A DNA stretch of 56,483 nucleotides from Pseudomonadota bacterium. GTDB lineage: Bacteria; Myxococcota_A; Bradymonadia; UBA4248. Position 1 is the first letter of the stretch. Each line of letters begins with the position of its first letter. The stretch spans positions 1 through 56,483 of the forward strand of contig JAFUEE010000047.1 in NCBI GenBank assembly GCA_017464085.1, written 5' to 3'. Under the pieces are notes generated by a model, which worked only from the letters and a program-made list of their open reading frames with translations, had not been told where the DNA came from and ran no database searches. Of the stretch, positions 1 through 8,033 are shown one piece after another. Both the position numbers and the translations under genes were made by a program.

Positions 1-154
1 CCCCCCGATAAATATTTGAATTATATGCGATATCATAACAGAGAGGTGTAATTTAATGCAGTATTAAAGGCTTGGGCCGTGATAGCCCTGCGCAAAATGG
101 TTTCATTTTTGGAATCTTGTGTCAATTGAATTTTGGGCTCAGAAGTTGTTACGA

Positions 155-329
155 GTAACTATTCAGCAGAATGCTATTCTGAAGCATGATGAGCATTGCG
201 TGACAGGCAGTAGGCAGAAGTTGGCAGGCAATAGTAAGTTTTCGCGAAGTTTTGGTGCTTAAGAAGTGATGAGATGGGCTTTCCCAAAGATGGAATTGTC
301 GAAGATTTGGAGGCCGGCTGAATAGTTAC
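155..329. repeat. MITE-like element, family B
   Basis: A 175-base noncoding element bounded by a perfect 13-base terminal inverted repeat: GTAACTATTCAGC at 155-167 and its reverse complement at 317-329. The interior has the phrase AGGCAGTAGGCAGAAG, close to the interior of the family A elements at 1205, 9293 and 31579. A lone left end (TTACTATTCAGC, 1111-1122) lies just after the DUF898 gene. No ORF inside looks real, so it would have to be mobilised in trans if it is mobile at all. Confidence 0.6.
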
Positions 330-570
330 GGAAAGTCTGATTAATTGGCCCCTAACCCCCGGCCCCTTTCCCCGATGGGGCAAGGGGAGCGGTAGCCACC
401 GCGCCCCTGGGCGCGGTGCTAGATGCCTTTCCCCGATGGGGCAAGGGGAGCGGACGGATGCCCCTCGCGCTAAAAATCCTCGCGCGCCTTTCCCCGATGG
501 GGCAAGGGGAGCGGATTTGCGCGATATCATGATTGAAGATTATGCAATTGTTCAGAGTTTCCTTACGTAA
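326..570. repeat. Inverted-repeat element, family C, copy 1
   Basis: The left end reads TTACGGAAAGTCTGATTAAT from 326. The right end, reverse-complemented from 570, reads TTACGTAAGGAAACTCTGAA followed by CAATT. They share the core GAAAxTCTGAxxAATT. The same ends bound the element at 23908-24028, although the interiors are unrelated. It abuts or overlaps the family B element and encloses the three 28-base hairpins at 365-514. Confidence 0.5.
365..514. repeat. Three identical 28-base hairpin repeats
   Basis: The same 28 bases, starting CCTTTCCCCGATGGGGCAAG, occur at 365-392, 426-453 and 487-514, a spacing of 61 bases each time. With the preceding C residues each unit folds as CCCCTT-T-CCCC-GAT-GGGG-C-AAGGGG, a two-part stem with one mismatch. 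The spacers are GC-rich and unrelated. This looks like a small REP-type cluster. Confidence 0.75.
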
Positions 571-772
571 CTTGCGATGGGATAAGGAGTTTGTTTGATT
601 TTTTGTGGTGATGTGGTATAGCGATAACCACAGTTTGTTTGGTGTTGCATGTGCATGCAGAGGTAATTGTGTCTGCCTTCTCACGGTTTTCTGCTGGTCA
701 GAGTTTGCAGGGAAATGATTGGAGAATGGCTATAAACCTGAAAGCTCTTATGCGTAAGTAAAAGGAGGAAAA

Positions 773-1099
773 ATGGGAGAAATTCAGAGTAACATGAGCA
801 CAGAGTCTTATTTTGATGGCGGTCTGCTTCAGTTGATTGGCTGGCAGATTCTCGGAGGTTTGGTCACATTCCTCACGCTTGGGATTTGTTTTCCGTGGGC
901 ATTTTGCATGGTTTATCGCTGGGAAGCGAAGCACACGGTCATTAACGGCAAGCGTCTGGAGTTTGATGGAACAGCCGTTCAGCTGTTTGGAAAATGGATT
1001 CTTTGGATGATTTTGACTGTGATAACGCTCGGCATTTATAGTTTCTGGCTTAATATCAAGCTGAAGCAATGGAAAGTCAAGCATACTCACTTTGCATAG
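773..1099 (+). CDS. DUF898 family small membrane protein
   Basis: A 108-residue protein made of two similar halves. Each has a hydrophobic segment (about residues 19-45 and 70-95) with the pattern xLGIxxxWxxxxxxRW/KxxH and a conserved YFDG/FDGT motif before it, as in the DUF898 (YjgN-like) inner-membrane family. DUF898 proteins are usually longer, so this is a compact member. The start is fixed by AAAGGAGG at 761-768, four bases before ATG. It stands alone between repeat elements. No function is known for the family. Confidence 0.7.
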   Translation: MGEIQSNMSTESYFDGGLLQLIGWQILGGLVTFLTLGICFPWAFCMVYRWEAKHTVINGKRLEFDGTAVQLFGKWILWMILTVITLGIYSFWLNIKLKQWKVKHTHFA

Positions 1100-1204
1100 T
1101 GCTCTGTTCGTTACTATTCAGCCCCATAGGAGTTTTCTGAAGTATTGAAAGTTTTTGCGTGCAGGCTGTAGGCTGTATGTAGCCTGCTAAAGTCAAATAG
1201 CTCT

Positions 1205-1368
1205 GGCTGTGTTCAGCGGCTGTGGATATGAGAGACCAGGCAGTAGGCAATAGAAGGTAGGCAGTAGTTAGCGTGATAAAGGCAATCGCTTTTGTGCGGA
1301 GAGACTATGGATGCTCGATTGCCGATCATGCATGGGCTGAGGCTATATCTACGCTCGTTGAACAGAGC
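1205..1368. repeat. TIR element, family A, copy 1
   Basis: The left end, GGCTGTGTTCAGCGGCTGTG, is an imperfect inverted copy of the right end (reverse-complemented: GGCTCTGTTCAACGAGCGTA), both followed by GATAT. The interior (CAGTAGGCAATAGAAGGTAG, then GAGAGACTATGGATGCTCGA) matches the copies at 9293-9462 and 31579-31741. This copy shows no clear target duplication. It lies immediately upstream of the GGACGAA array of the fic gene. Confidence 0.7.
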
Positions 1369-1384
1369 CAAAAGTTATCGTTTC

Positions 1385-1580
1385 TGGACGAAAAGAAGTG
1401 AGGTTTCGTCCAAATGCCGTTAAGTTTGGACGAAACAGGGGGATCGTTGGACGAAAAGAGTTGGGGGTTCGTCCAGATTTCGTAAAATTTGGACGAAACA
1501 TGGGGGTGTTGGACGAAAGAAGTTGAGGTTTCGTCCAAAATTCGTTAAGTTTGGACGAAACAGGGGGATCGTTGGACGAA
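1385..1580. promoter_or_regulatory. Array of ten GGACGAA sites before fic
   Basis: The heptamer GGACGAA or its complement occurs ten times, usually as TTTGGACGAAA or TTTCGTCCA: 1385, 1404, 1425, 1447, 1468, 1488, 1509, 1529, 1550 and 1572. Sites alternate in orientation (forward, reverse, forward) within a unit of about 62 bases that is repeated three times. The last site touches the fic start codon. Repeated inverted sites over a promoter and start suggest cooperative binding by a regulator, possibly the winged-helix end of the Fic protein itself; that link is inference. Confidence 0.6.
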
Positions 1581-2659
1581 TGGCGTTTATGAGAAATTTT
1601 GATTACGAAAGACTAGCGAGTTTAACATGGCCAACCGACCTGTTAAATCTTGTTGCAAAGATCCATGAGTGTAAGGGGAGGCTGGATATGTTTGTTTGCC
1701 AGAAGCCCATACAGCTGGATCGGCTCGTCGAGATAGCTAAAATACAGAGCTCGGAGTCGTCTAACCGAATCGAAGGAATCGTCACAACTGGCATGCGTAT
1801 GAAACAGCTCATTGCTGAAAAGTCCTTGCCTAGAAATCGCAATGAAGGGGAGATTGTAGGTTACCGTGATGTGTTGAACACTATTCATGAGAATCATGCA
1901 TATATTCCAATCAGAACATCCTATATCCTTCAGCTTCATCGGGATTTGATGCGTCCAGCCGGCTTGTCTTATGGTGGTAGTTTTAAAAATGTTCAAAATT
2001 ATATCAATGAGATAAGACCTGATGGCAGATGCATTACTCGATTTACGCCGATTGCACCGCATGAAACATCGGCCGCAGTAGATGCATTGTGCACTGCATA
2101 CGAACAAGCAATTGCCAAAGAAACGATTGATGCATTACTTCTGATTCCATGTTTTATTATTGATTTTCTATGTATACATCCGTTCAATGATGGGAACGGA
2201 AGAATGAGTCGTCTATTGACGTTATTGCTTTTGTATAAAAGTGGCTATTGTGTAGGAAAATATGTAAGTATTGAAAGGCAGATTGAAAAGACAAAAGATG
2301 TCTATTATGATGTGCTACAAGCGTCAGACATTGGATGGCATGAGGAGATGAATGATTCAATGCCATTTATTCGCTATATGTTAAGTGTGATTTTAGCCTG
2401 TTACACGAAATTTGAGGAACGCGTTGATTTGACAAGCAGAGCATGCGCATCCAGTACTGCTTATGATATCGTCAAAAAATATGTGGAAGCCAAAATAGGA
2501 GAATTTACAAGTGCAGAAGTGCTTGCCAACTGTCCAACCATTGGCAGATCCTCTGCGTTGTCCGCTCTAAAGAAGCTGGCTGAGGAAGGCATTATCGTTC
2601 GTCAGGGGACTGGCAAAAAAGTATTTTATATTAAATCAGATGGTTGTAATGAGTCGTAA
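1580..2659 (+). CDS. Fic/DOC protein with C-terminal winged helix
   Basis: A 359-residue Fic-family protein, expected to transfer AMP or a related group to a hydroxyl side chain. The catalytic loop HPFNDGNGR (H200) is intact. S61-N-R-I-E65-G66 matches the inhibitory helix (S/T)xxxE(G/N) placed before the Fic core, so activity is probably autoinhibited. The last 70 residues (TSAEVLANCPTIGRSSALSA and on) look like a winged helix-turn-helix, as in Fic proteins that regulate their own operon. ATG 1580 is chosen because AGGGGG at 1562 precedes it; ATG 1589 is possible. An in-frame TTG at 1523 lies inside the repeats and is unlikely. Confidence 0.88.
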   Translation: MAFMRNFDYERLASLTWPTDLLNLVAKIHECKGRLDMFVCQKPIQLDRLVEIAKIQSSESSNRIEGIVTTGMRMKQLIAEKSLPRNRNEGEIVGYRDVLNTIHENHAYIPIRTSYILQLHRDLMRPAGLSYGGSFKNVQNYINEIRPDGRCITRFTPIAPHETSAAVDALCTAYEQAIAKETIDALLLIPCFIIDFLCIHPFNDGNGRMSRLLTLLLLYKSGYCVGKYVSIERQIEKTKDVYYDVLQASDIGWHEEMNDSMPFIRYMLSVILACYTKFEERVDLTSRACASSTAYDIVKKYVEAKIGEFTSAEVLANCPTIGRSSALSALKKLAEEGIIVRQGTGKKVFYIKSDGCNES

Positions 2660-2770
2660 TTACGCCTTTTTCATTTTCCCCTATTCGCTTTCGTTCGTAT
2701 AAAAAAGATATTCATTCGAGAAATTGAGCGTGTGGGGAGGTGCTTCGCGCGTGCACACAAAATTAGGATG

Positions 2771-2835
2771 CCTGGCGTATCGGGCGCAGCCCGATAGCCA
2801 GGCGCGCGCCGCGTATGCCGCAGGCATAGCGGGCG
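2771..2835. repeat. Two bulged-G hairpins
   Basis: The first hairpin is CCTGGC-G-TATCGGGC-gca-GCCCGATA-GCCAGG (2771-2802). The second is built around TATGCC-gca-GGCATA (2813-2827) with outer arms GCGCCGC and GCGGGCGC. In both, a single G before TAT is unpaired. They lie between fic and the minus-strand gene ending at 2852 and belong to the window-wide hairpin family. No clear T tract follows, so a terminator role is uncertain. Confidence 0.65.
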
Positions 2836-2851
2836 CTAAATATATAAAAAA

Positions 2852-3751
2852 TTAGTAATCCGTTTTGGGCGTAATGGTTTCGATGGTTGTTCGGTCGTAC
2901 TTTTTGGGGTGAAGCGCGCGGTCGAGCACGCCTGTATGTGCGGCAAATGCTTTGGTATGCGCGGTGTCCGGGCCTATCGTGAGTCCAGCGAGTTCGCCAG
3001 TTGAGGTGAAAATAGGGTAGCCGTTTCGCGCAGTGAGGTGCGAGACGGTGCCATATAGATGCGGCTGAGGAGCGTGAAGTGTATGCTGCGTCAGTGATTC
3101 GTAGATTGAATCTGGATTGAGCAGGACATAGACGAGCTGCGGCTGCGGCCTGTCGGCGGGATAGACATTGACCGGGGATATGTCTGGCTGGGGCTGGCTT
3201 TCGAGTATGGCGATGTTGTTGGCATCGTCCCGGTGAGTGATGCGAGCAGGGATGGTTTTGCCGTGTATGCGGATCTGGACGGCGGATGAGCCTGTGAGCC
3301 AGTCGGCGGTTGTCAAATAGTATTGGTGATCGCTTGTGAGCGTGGGGGCCTGGGCGTTGCGCTGGCTGAATGGGGAGGAGACTTCGGAGAGGCCGCGGTC
3401 AAAGAAGCTCGTAGGCGGTTTGTTTGCGGGGGGCGTCGGTGCGGCTGTTTCGACAAAGGAATCAGCGGGCAGAACGTCTCGGACGGTTTCGGGCGTGACG
3501 GCTGCGGCGGCACCGTCGAAGTGCCGTTCGGAGAGGAGTTCATGCGCGGATTGAGGTGTGGCAGTGACTGTAAAGACCGAATTCTTGAGCTTTTGCTGAA
3601 GTGCGCGTCGGCCGGTGTCCGTCAACATGGCCTGATCGGCCTGCACGAGCGCCTCGTCAGGTTTTTGCTGGGGCTGCGGAAGTTCGGAGAGCGCGGTTAA
3701 TGGAAAGATGGCGAAAGCCAGGATGAGGGGGGGAAGAAAGGGGCGTGTCAT
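2852..3751 (-). CDS. Secreted trypsin-fold protein lacking the triad
   Basis: A 299-residue exported protein with a signal peptide at residues 1-22. The middle and C-terminal parts follow the layout of HtrA/DegP proteases: YYLTTADWL where TNxHV is expected, ARITHRDDANNIAILE where the Asp-bearing DxxxDLAVL strand is expected, and GYPIFTSTGELAGLTIG where GxSGGP is expected. By this reading His, Asp and Ser are all replaced, so it would be a pseudoprotease. No PDZ domain is visible. Its ATG overlaps the asparaginase stop (ATGA), so the two are translationally coupled. The fold assignment is by eye. Confidence 0.55.
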   Translation of the reverse strand: MTRPFLPPLILAFAIFPLTALSELPQPQQKPDEALVQADQAMLTDTGRRALQQKLKNSVFTVTATPQSAHELLSERHFDGAAAAVTPETVRDVLPADSFVETAAPTPPANKPPTSFFDRGLSEVSSPFSQRNAQAPTLTSDHQYYLTTADWLTGSSAVQIRIHGKTIPARITHRDDANNIAILESQPQPDISPVNVYPADRPQPQLVYVLLNPDSIYESLTQHTLHAPQPHLYGTVSHLTARNGYPIFTSTGELAGLTIGPDTAHTKAFAAHTGVLDRALHPKKYDRTTIETITPKTDY

Positions 3752-4731
3752 TCCATTTCTCCGGCGACATTCCAGCGCAGGTATTCGAGTCGTTCATTGC
3801 GGTCTTTATAGACGGCGCAGGCGTGCATGAGTTTGACGAGCGCGGCTTCGAGGCGCATTTCGCCGCCGCTGATTGCGCCGGCATCGAGGAGGACTTGGCT
3901 GTTTTCGTAAAGCGGCATATCAATTTTGCCGACGGCTGCGTTTGCGACGAGAACGTCGATGCCTTTGGCTGTGGCTTGTGCCACGAAATCGGCGATTTTG
4001 CTGTCGAGGCAGGGGACTGTGCCGACGCCGAAGGGGATCAGGACGATGCCGTTGAGCGCGGCTTCATCGCTGAGCAGGCATTTGAGCGTATTGAGCTGAA
4101 TGCCAGGGGTGATGTGGATGACCATGACGTTGGCGTTGAAATTCGGGCGGCAACGGAACGGTGCTGTTGGGCGGCGGATATGCTTTGCGAGCGTGATATC
4201 GACGCCGAGTTTTGCGAGCGGCTCGCAGCCGGGGGAATCGAAGGCGTGATATGCGCGCGTATTGACTTTGCATGAACGGCAGCCGCGCAGGAGCAGTCCG
4301 TCGAAGCAGATGGCGACTTCGGGGATGTCGAGCGTCGCGACTTCGATCGAGTCGGCAAGATTGCGGCGCGCATCGTTGCGAAGCGCGCCGAGCGGACGCT
4401 GCGCGCCAGTGAGGACGACCGGCTTGTCGAGGCCTTCGAGGGCGAACGCGAGCGCTGAGGCCGTGTAGGGCATCGTGTCTGTGCCGTGCACGACGATAAA
4501 ACCATCATATTTACTGCGGTTGTCGGCAATCATGCGTGCGAGTTCAGACCATTGCTTTGGGCCGATGTCTGATGAATCGAGGTTGCACAGGATGGCAGAA
4601 TCAATTCGGGCAATGCCCATATATTCGGGGAGCTGTTCGACAAGTGCAGATGCGTAGTGCCCAGGTTCGAGGTGCTCGCTGCCTTCCATGCCGATGGTGC
4701 CGCCTGTATGTATCAATAATATTTTTTGCAT
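3748..4731 (-). CDS. ansA: L-asparaginase, type I
   Basis: A 327-residue asparaginase that hydrolyses L-asparagine to aspartate and ammonia. Both threonine motifs are intact: HTGGTIG at residues 8-14 and VHGTDTM at 81-87. DSSD at 52-55 and the VLTGAQRP segment also fit. There is no signal peptide, so it should be the cytoplasmic (AnsA-like) form. It is the first gene of a two-gene unit whose second member is the secreted protease-like protein. Length is normal for the family. Confidence 0.92.
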   Translation of the reverse strand: MQKILLIHTGGTIGMEGSEHLEPGHYASALVEQLPEYMGIARIDSAILCNLDSSDIGPKQWSELARMIADNRSKYDGFIVVHGTDTMPYTASALAFALEGLDKPVVLTGAQRPLGALRNDARRNLADSIEVATLDIPEVAICFDGLLLRGCRSCKVNTRAYHAFDSPGCEPLAKLGVDITLAKHIRRPTAPFRCRPNFNANVMVIHITPGIQLNTLKCLLSDEAALNGIVLIPFGVGTVPCLDSKIADFVAQATAKGIDVLVANAAVGKIDMPLYENSQVLLDAGAISGGEMRLEAALVKLMHACAVYKDRNERLEYLRWNVAGEME

Positions 4732-4878
4732 GATATCTGATGTGTTGTTCTAAAATGCTGGAAATCTGCGCGCATGGATGCGGCAGAAACGTGGTTATTC
4801 TAGCAAAATCGCGTTGCATGTCACAACTTGAAAGCAGAGTGCAGTGGCTTCTTTGAAAGACATTTGCCAGAAATAAAA

Positions 4879-4903
4879 AAAGGCAGGCGAAAAGCCTGCC
4901 TTT
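4879..4903 (-). terminator. Rho-independent terminator
   Basis: A perfect 10-base stem AAAGGCAGGC / GCCTGCCTTT with loop GAAAA. On the minus strand it is followed by a T-rich tract (complement of AAATAAAAAA at 4871-4880). It ends the transcript of the Cys-rich gene at 4951-5505. The adjacent bases 4909-4935 (GTTCATCGCCTGTGGATGTG) resemble one end of a family A element. Confidence 0.85.
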
Positions 4904-4950
4904 GGGTTTTGTTCATCGCCTGTGGATGTGGTTGAATGGCGTGGTTTGTG

Positions 4951-5505
4951 TTATTTGATTTTTTCTTTGCATTCGATCTTTTGAATGACAGCGGATTTTT
5001 TGCATGATTTTTCGCAATCGTCTTCCGCTTTGCCAGAAAGCTGAATGCAAGCGCGTTCACAGGCTTCTTCTTTGAGTTTCTTTTCGGTCTTCTCTTTAGA
5101 TTTGGCGTGTTCCTTTACAGAAAAGACTTTGCCGTCGCAGGAAACATCTGCATGACAATAGTATTTCTTTTGAGGGGATTTTTTGTCAGCTTTTTTGTCT
5201 GCGTCAGAACTTTCATTGCCTGTGCATTCGATATTTGTGATTTGAGCTTCGGCTTTGCAGGATTTTTCGCAGGCATCTTCTTCATCGCCGTGGAGTTTGT
5301 CGCAAACATCGTCGCAGGCTTCATCTATGAGTTCTTTTTTGACTTTGTCCATAGTTTTGGCTGATTCGCGGACGATATGTGAATCATTTTGATAGGTGAC
5401 TGTTGCTTTGCATGAGACATGGTCGTCTTTTGCTGATGCTTGTGTTGCGAAGAGGCAGAGGGTGGCGACAAGTACGGAAATATAAATAAGCAATGATTTT
5501 TTCAT
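4951..5505 (-). CDS. Secreted protein, duplicated Cys-rich domain
   Basis: A 184-residue protein with a clear signal peptide (residues 1-25, ending QASA). Two homologous modules of about 62 residues follow, joined by a Lys/Asp/Ser linker. Each has the order [SY]C-x-A-x-V, about 15 residues, ACxxxC, a Glu/Asp-rich loop, DxCExSCK, and an ending I-x-x-IEC. Six cysteines per module suggest disulfides in the periplasm, and the triple-DsbA protein at 29277 could help form them. I do not recognise a family. A strong terminator follows. Confidence 0.65.
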   Translation of the reverse strand: MKKSLLIYISVLVATLCLFATQASAKDDHVSCKATVTYQNDSHIVRESAKTMDKVKKELIDEACDDVCDKLHGDEEDACEKSCKAEAQITNIECTGNESSDADKKADKKSPQKKYYCHADVSCDGKVFSVKEHAKSKEKTEKKLKEEACERACIQLSGKAEDDCEKSCKKSAVIQKIECKEKIK

Positions 5506-5905
5506 TTCAAACTCCTATGTCACTGGGTAGGGGCTGAATAACCCCGACGGCTGATTAGTGAATATATTTCAGGAATTTGTCAAATTATTTTTAGGTATTT
5601 GTGTAATGGATATGGTGTAATGGTATCGGGTTTTGAATATGCTGGTATGATATAATTTGGTAAATGGTATTATAAATTGTATAAATGTGCTAAGAAGTGT
5701 TTGAATGATTGTAGGTTGGGGAGCTATGGTATTGATGGGGTATAAGGTTTTGCGAGACATCCGAAGATACCAGGCGGAATTTTGCAGGGGAGATGTATTC
5801 CCGGGGAGCGGAATATTCAGGGCGATTGAGAGGCTGTCTGCTCAGATTTGAAACCTCATGTTTCAAATCCGCGTTGGTGGAACAGCGCCTCAAGACTGAG
5901 TTTTG
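5506..5905. other. Noncoding, A/T-rich, one perfect hairpin
   Basis: No convincing gene lies here. The A/T-rich part near 5560-5720 probably holds the promoter of the minus-strand gene ending at 4951; TTGACA (complement of 5579-5584) is present but its -10 box is unclear. A perfect 10-base stem GATTTGAAAC-ctcat-GTTTCAAATC at 5845-5869 follows the TPR gene on the minus strand but lacks a T tract. CGCGTTGGTGGAACAGCG after it resembles the right end of the family A element at 40535-40661. Confidence 0.5.
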
Positions 5906-6760
5906 TTATCTCGCAGAGCGCTGTAAAGCGCGCAGTTCACGAGGGGCGCCATCTTTATTTTGCAGGTGCTCGCGTTCCTGTGCGGTCTGATCAGCGAGTT
6001 CGTTCATCTGGTGGCGTCTGTAGAAGCGTTCCAGCGGCAGAAGCGCGAACAGGCGGTTGGGATGAACTTTGAGATTTTGTTTGAGATAGAGTTCCGCGCG
6101 TTCGAGATCATTTGTATTTTCGTAGCATGCGGAGAGGCGGACAAGGATTTCGCTGGTGGGTTGTATATCATTAATAATAGATTCGTAAATCTGTATGACT
6201 TCCTGATATTTTTGCTGAGCGAATTTGATGCGTGCGAGCGCGAGCTTGATCTGTGTGGCGTTTCTGGGATGGAGGGCGAGGACGTGTTCGTAGTGTTCGA
6301 CAGCCTGATCGAAGTGTCCTGCGTCAGCGGCGACATGTCCAGCCATTTCGATGATGCGCGGATTGGTGGGGTGAGCTTGGAGTGCGCGTGTGATGCCTTC
6401 CTGAGCGGATGCGACATCGCCCTGTTGGAGATCGATTTTAGCCTGCAGGAGCAGGATGTTCCAGTCTTGAGTTTTGGGGCTGAGTTCACGCAGATAGGGG
6501 ATAGCGAGGCTCCAGGCAGATGTGTCTGCGAGTTCTGCGGCGATGGCTTTGGAGATATCGAACTGCCAGTCGTCGGAGCCGATGCCTTGTGAGGGCGGCG
6601 TGGGCGCTGGTGGCAGGGCTGGTTCTGGTGATGCTGTAGTCTCGAATTGCGCCAGCGCGGGCGCATGATCGCTTGATGTGGGGAGCGTATCGTTGCCCTG
6701 TGCGTGCGCGGTCGCGCAGAGCGCGCACAGGAGCATGGGGGTGCAGATGGGTCTGTGCAT
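5906..6760 (-). CDS. Exported TPR protein
   Basis: A 284-residue protein with a signal peptide ending at AHAQ (residues 17-20) and a Pro/Ala-rich spacer to about residue 60. The rest is tetratricopeptide repeats, the clearest being PRIIEMAGHVAADAGHFDQA followed by VEHYEHVLALHPRN near residues 130-170. Such proteins act as scaffolds, here most likely in the periplasm. It starts two bases after the stop of the metallophosphoesterase gene, so both are on one transcript. No specific partner can be named. Confidence 0.7.
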   Translation of the reverse strand: MHRPICTPMLLCALCATAHAQGNDTLPTSSDHAPALAQFETTASPEPALPPAPTPPSQGIGSDDWQFDISKAIAAELADTSAWSLAIPYLRELSPKTQDWNILLLQAKIDLQQGDVASAQEGITRALQAHPTNPRIIEMAGHVAADAGHFDQAVEHYEHVLALHPRNATQIKLALARIKFAQQKYQEVIQIYESIINDIQPTSEILVRLSACYENTNDLERAELYLKQNLKVHPNRLFALLPLERFYRRHQMNELADQTAQEREHLQNKDGAPRELRALQRSAR

Positions 6761-6762
6761 GA

Positions 6763-7896
6763 TCAGTTAGGGAATCCCGGGCGAAGTTTTGTTTCGTTGA
6801 GCTCGGCATCGATGCCGGTCCAGATGTCTGAGCCAGTCTGATGGCGGCATGCCCAGAGCTGTCCGACGCGTTTCATGTTTGTGTCGTGTTTGATGAGCCG
6901 CCCTTCCGGGGCGAGCTGTGCCGGCGTGGCGAACAGATCCTTATGCGGGGAGTGCGCGAGATCGAGCAAGGGGCCTTTCTCGAAGTCGAGGAAAGGGGAG
7001 TGGCCGACGGCGCAGTAGTTTTTGGAAGACGCTTTGAGGAAATTTAGGATGCGCTCGGGATGACGCAGCCAGTCGTTATCTGCGCCGTCCGGGGAGAGGA
7101 AGCATTTGTGTTCTGTGAAATGCGGGTCGTCCCATCCGTTTGCGCGCGCGTCATCGATTTCTTCCAGCCATGTGTTGAATGCATCGCGGTCTGCGTGTGC
7201 AAAGCGCTCGCTCAGTTCCCCCGTGGGGCCGCCGTGCATATAGACGGTGTCGGCGCTGAGGGCGATATGCGGCCGTTCGCTGAGCCATTTGATCCAGGGG
7301 TGCTGTAGGACGACATCTGGAGAGCCGTCTGCCATGTGAAGCTTGATCTGGTCAGGGGTAAAGCCGAGGAGCGCGAGCAGGATATATTTCTGTTTTCTGC
7401 CGTAGGCGCATCGGCCTCGAAGGAGGTCGGCATCATGATTGCCGAAGATGACAAAGAATTCGTCGGGGTGTCGCTGCTGATGGCGGCTGTAGAGCAGCAG
7501 GGTTTCGAAGCATTTGAAAGCCTGATAGGTGGCGACGACGAGGTCTTCCTGAGTGCTTTCGAGCAGTTCTTGAGCGGAGAATGCGCCTGTGATGCCTTCA
7601 TCGCGGTCCCAGTCGAGGAAGATCTTGCCGGATTGTTTGAGGGCGTGTTCGAGTTCGGGGATATCTCGGATGCGCTGCTGGCTGAGCGCTTTGAGTGAAG
7701 CGATCGAGTGATCGGAGGGGAGTGCAAAGCCGTCGCAGAGGTCGCCGAGCTGGACGAAAGCCGGCTGATCTTCGCCTCTGAGCTCGCTGCGGACTGTCAG
7801 TTTCTGGACAAATTCAATCACTTCCCGACCGCAGCCGTGTGTGTCGCCGATGCTGTATATCAGGGCGTGGGGGAGGGTTAGAGTATATTTCGCCAT
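6763..7896 (-). CDS. Calcineurin-like metallophosphoesterase
   Basis: A 377-residue protein with the metal-binding motifs of the metallophosphoesterase fold in order: GDTHG near residue 18, GDLCDG near 53, GNHD near 152, HGG near 220 and GHSPF near 300. It resembles the bacterial PPP/Shelphs-type serine/threonine phosphatases more than nucleases, but the substrate cannot be read from the sequence. The start at 7896 has GAGG six bases upstream; a longer frame from 7923 lacks a ribosome site. It lies directly upstream of the exported TPR gene. Confidence 0.75.
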   Translation of the reverse strand: MAKYTLTLPHALIYSIGDTHGCGREVIEFVQKLTVRSELRGEDQPAFVQLGDLCDGFALPSDHSIASLKALSQQRIRDIPELEHALKQSGKIFLDWDRDEGITGAFSAQELLESTQEDLVVATYQAFKCFETLLLYSRHQQRHPDEFFVIFGNHDADLLRGRCAYGRKQKYILLALLGFTPDQIKLHMADGSPDVVLQHPWIKWLSERPHIALSADTVYMHGGPTGELSERFAHADRDAFNTWLEEIDDARANGWDDPHFTEHKCFLSPDGADNDWLRHPERILNFLKASSKNYCAVGHSPFLDFEKGPLLDLAHSPHKDLFATPAQLAPEGRLIKHDTNMKRVGQLWACRHQTGSDIWTGIDAELNETKLRPGFPN

Positions 7897-8001
7897 ATCA
7901 GACCTCGCACATGCACCAGGCATGCAAAAAAAGTGTTTGATCAGTATAGGCGATTTGTGGTGAATTTGGGGGAGAATTTTGGTGAAAAATGCCGTCTGGG
8001 G

Positions 8002-8025
8002 GTCACGCCAGTAAACTGGCGTGAC
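8002..8025 (-). terminator. Perfect 11-base inverted repeat
   Basis: GTCACGCCAGT-AA-ACTGGCGTGAC sits eight bases after the stop of the minus-strand lipoprotein gene. There is no T tract on the minus strand, so it may be a weak terminator or an RNA-stabilising 3' hairpin. Confidence 0.45.
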
Positions 8026-8033
8026 GTGCGGGT

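Noticed and set aside
1404..1590. The 62-base tandem unit as a CRISPR array
   Set aside because: The units are contiguous with internal inverted sites and have no unique spacers; no cas genes are near.
5569..5893. Two short minus-strand ORFs
   Set aside because: Low-complexity A/T-rich translations without ribosome sites; the region looks regulatory.
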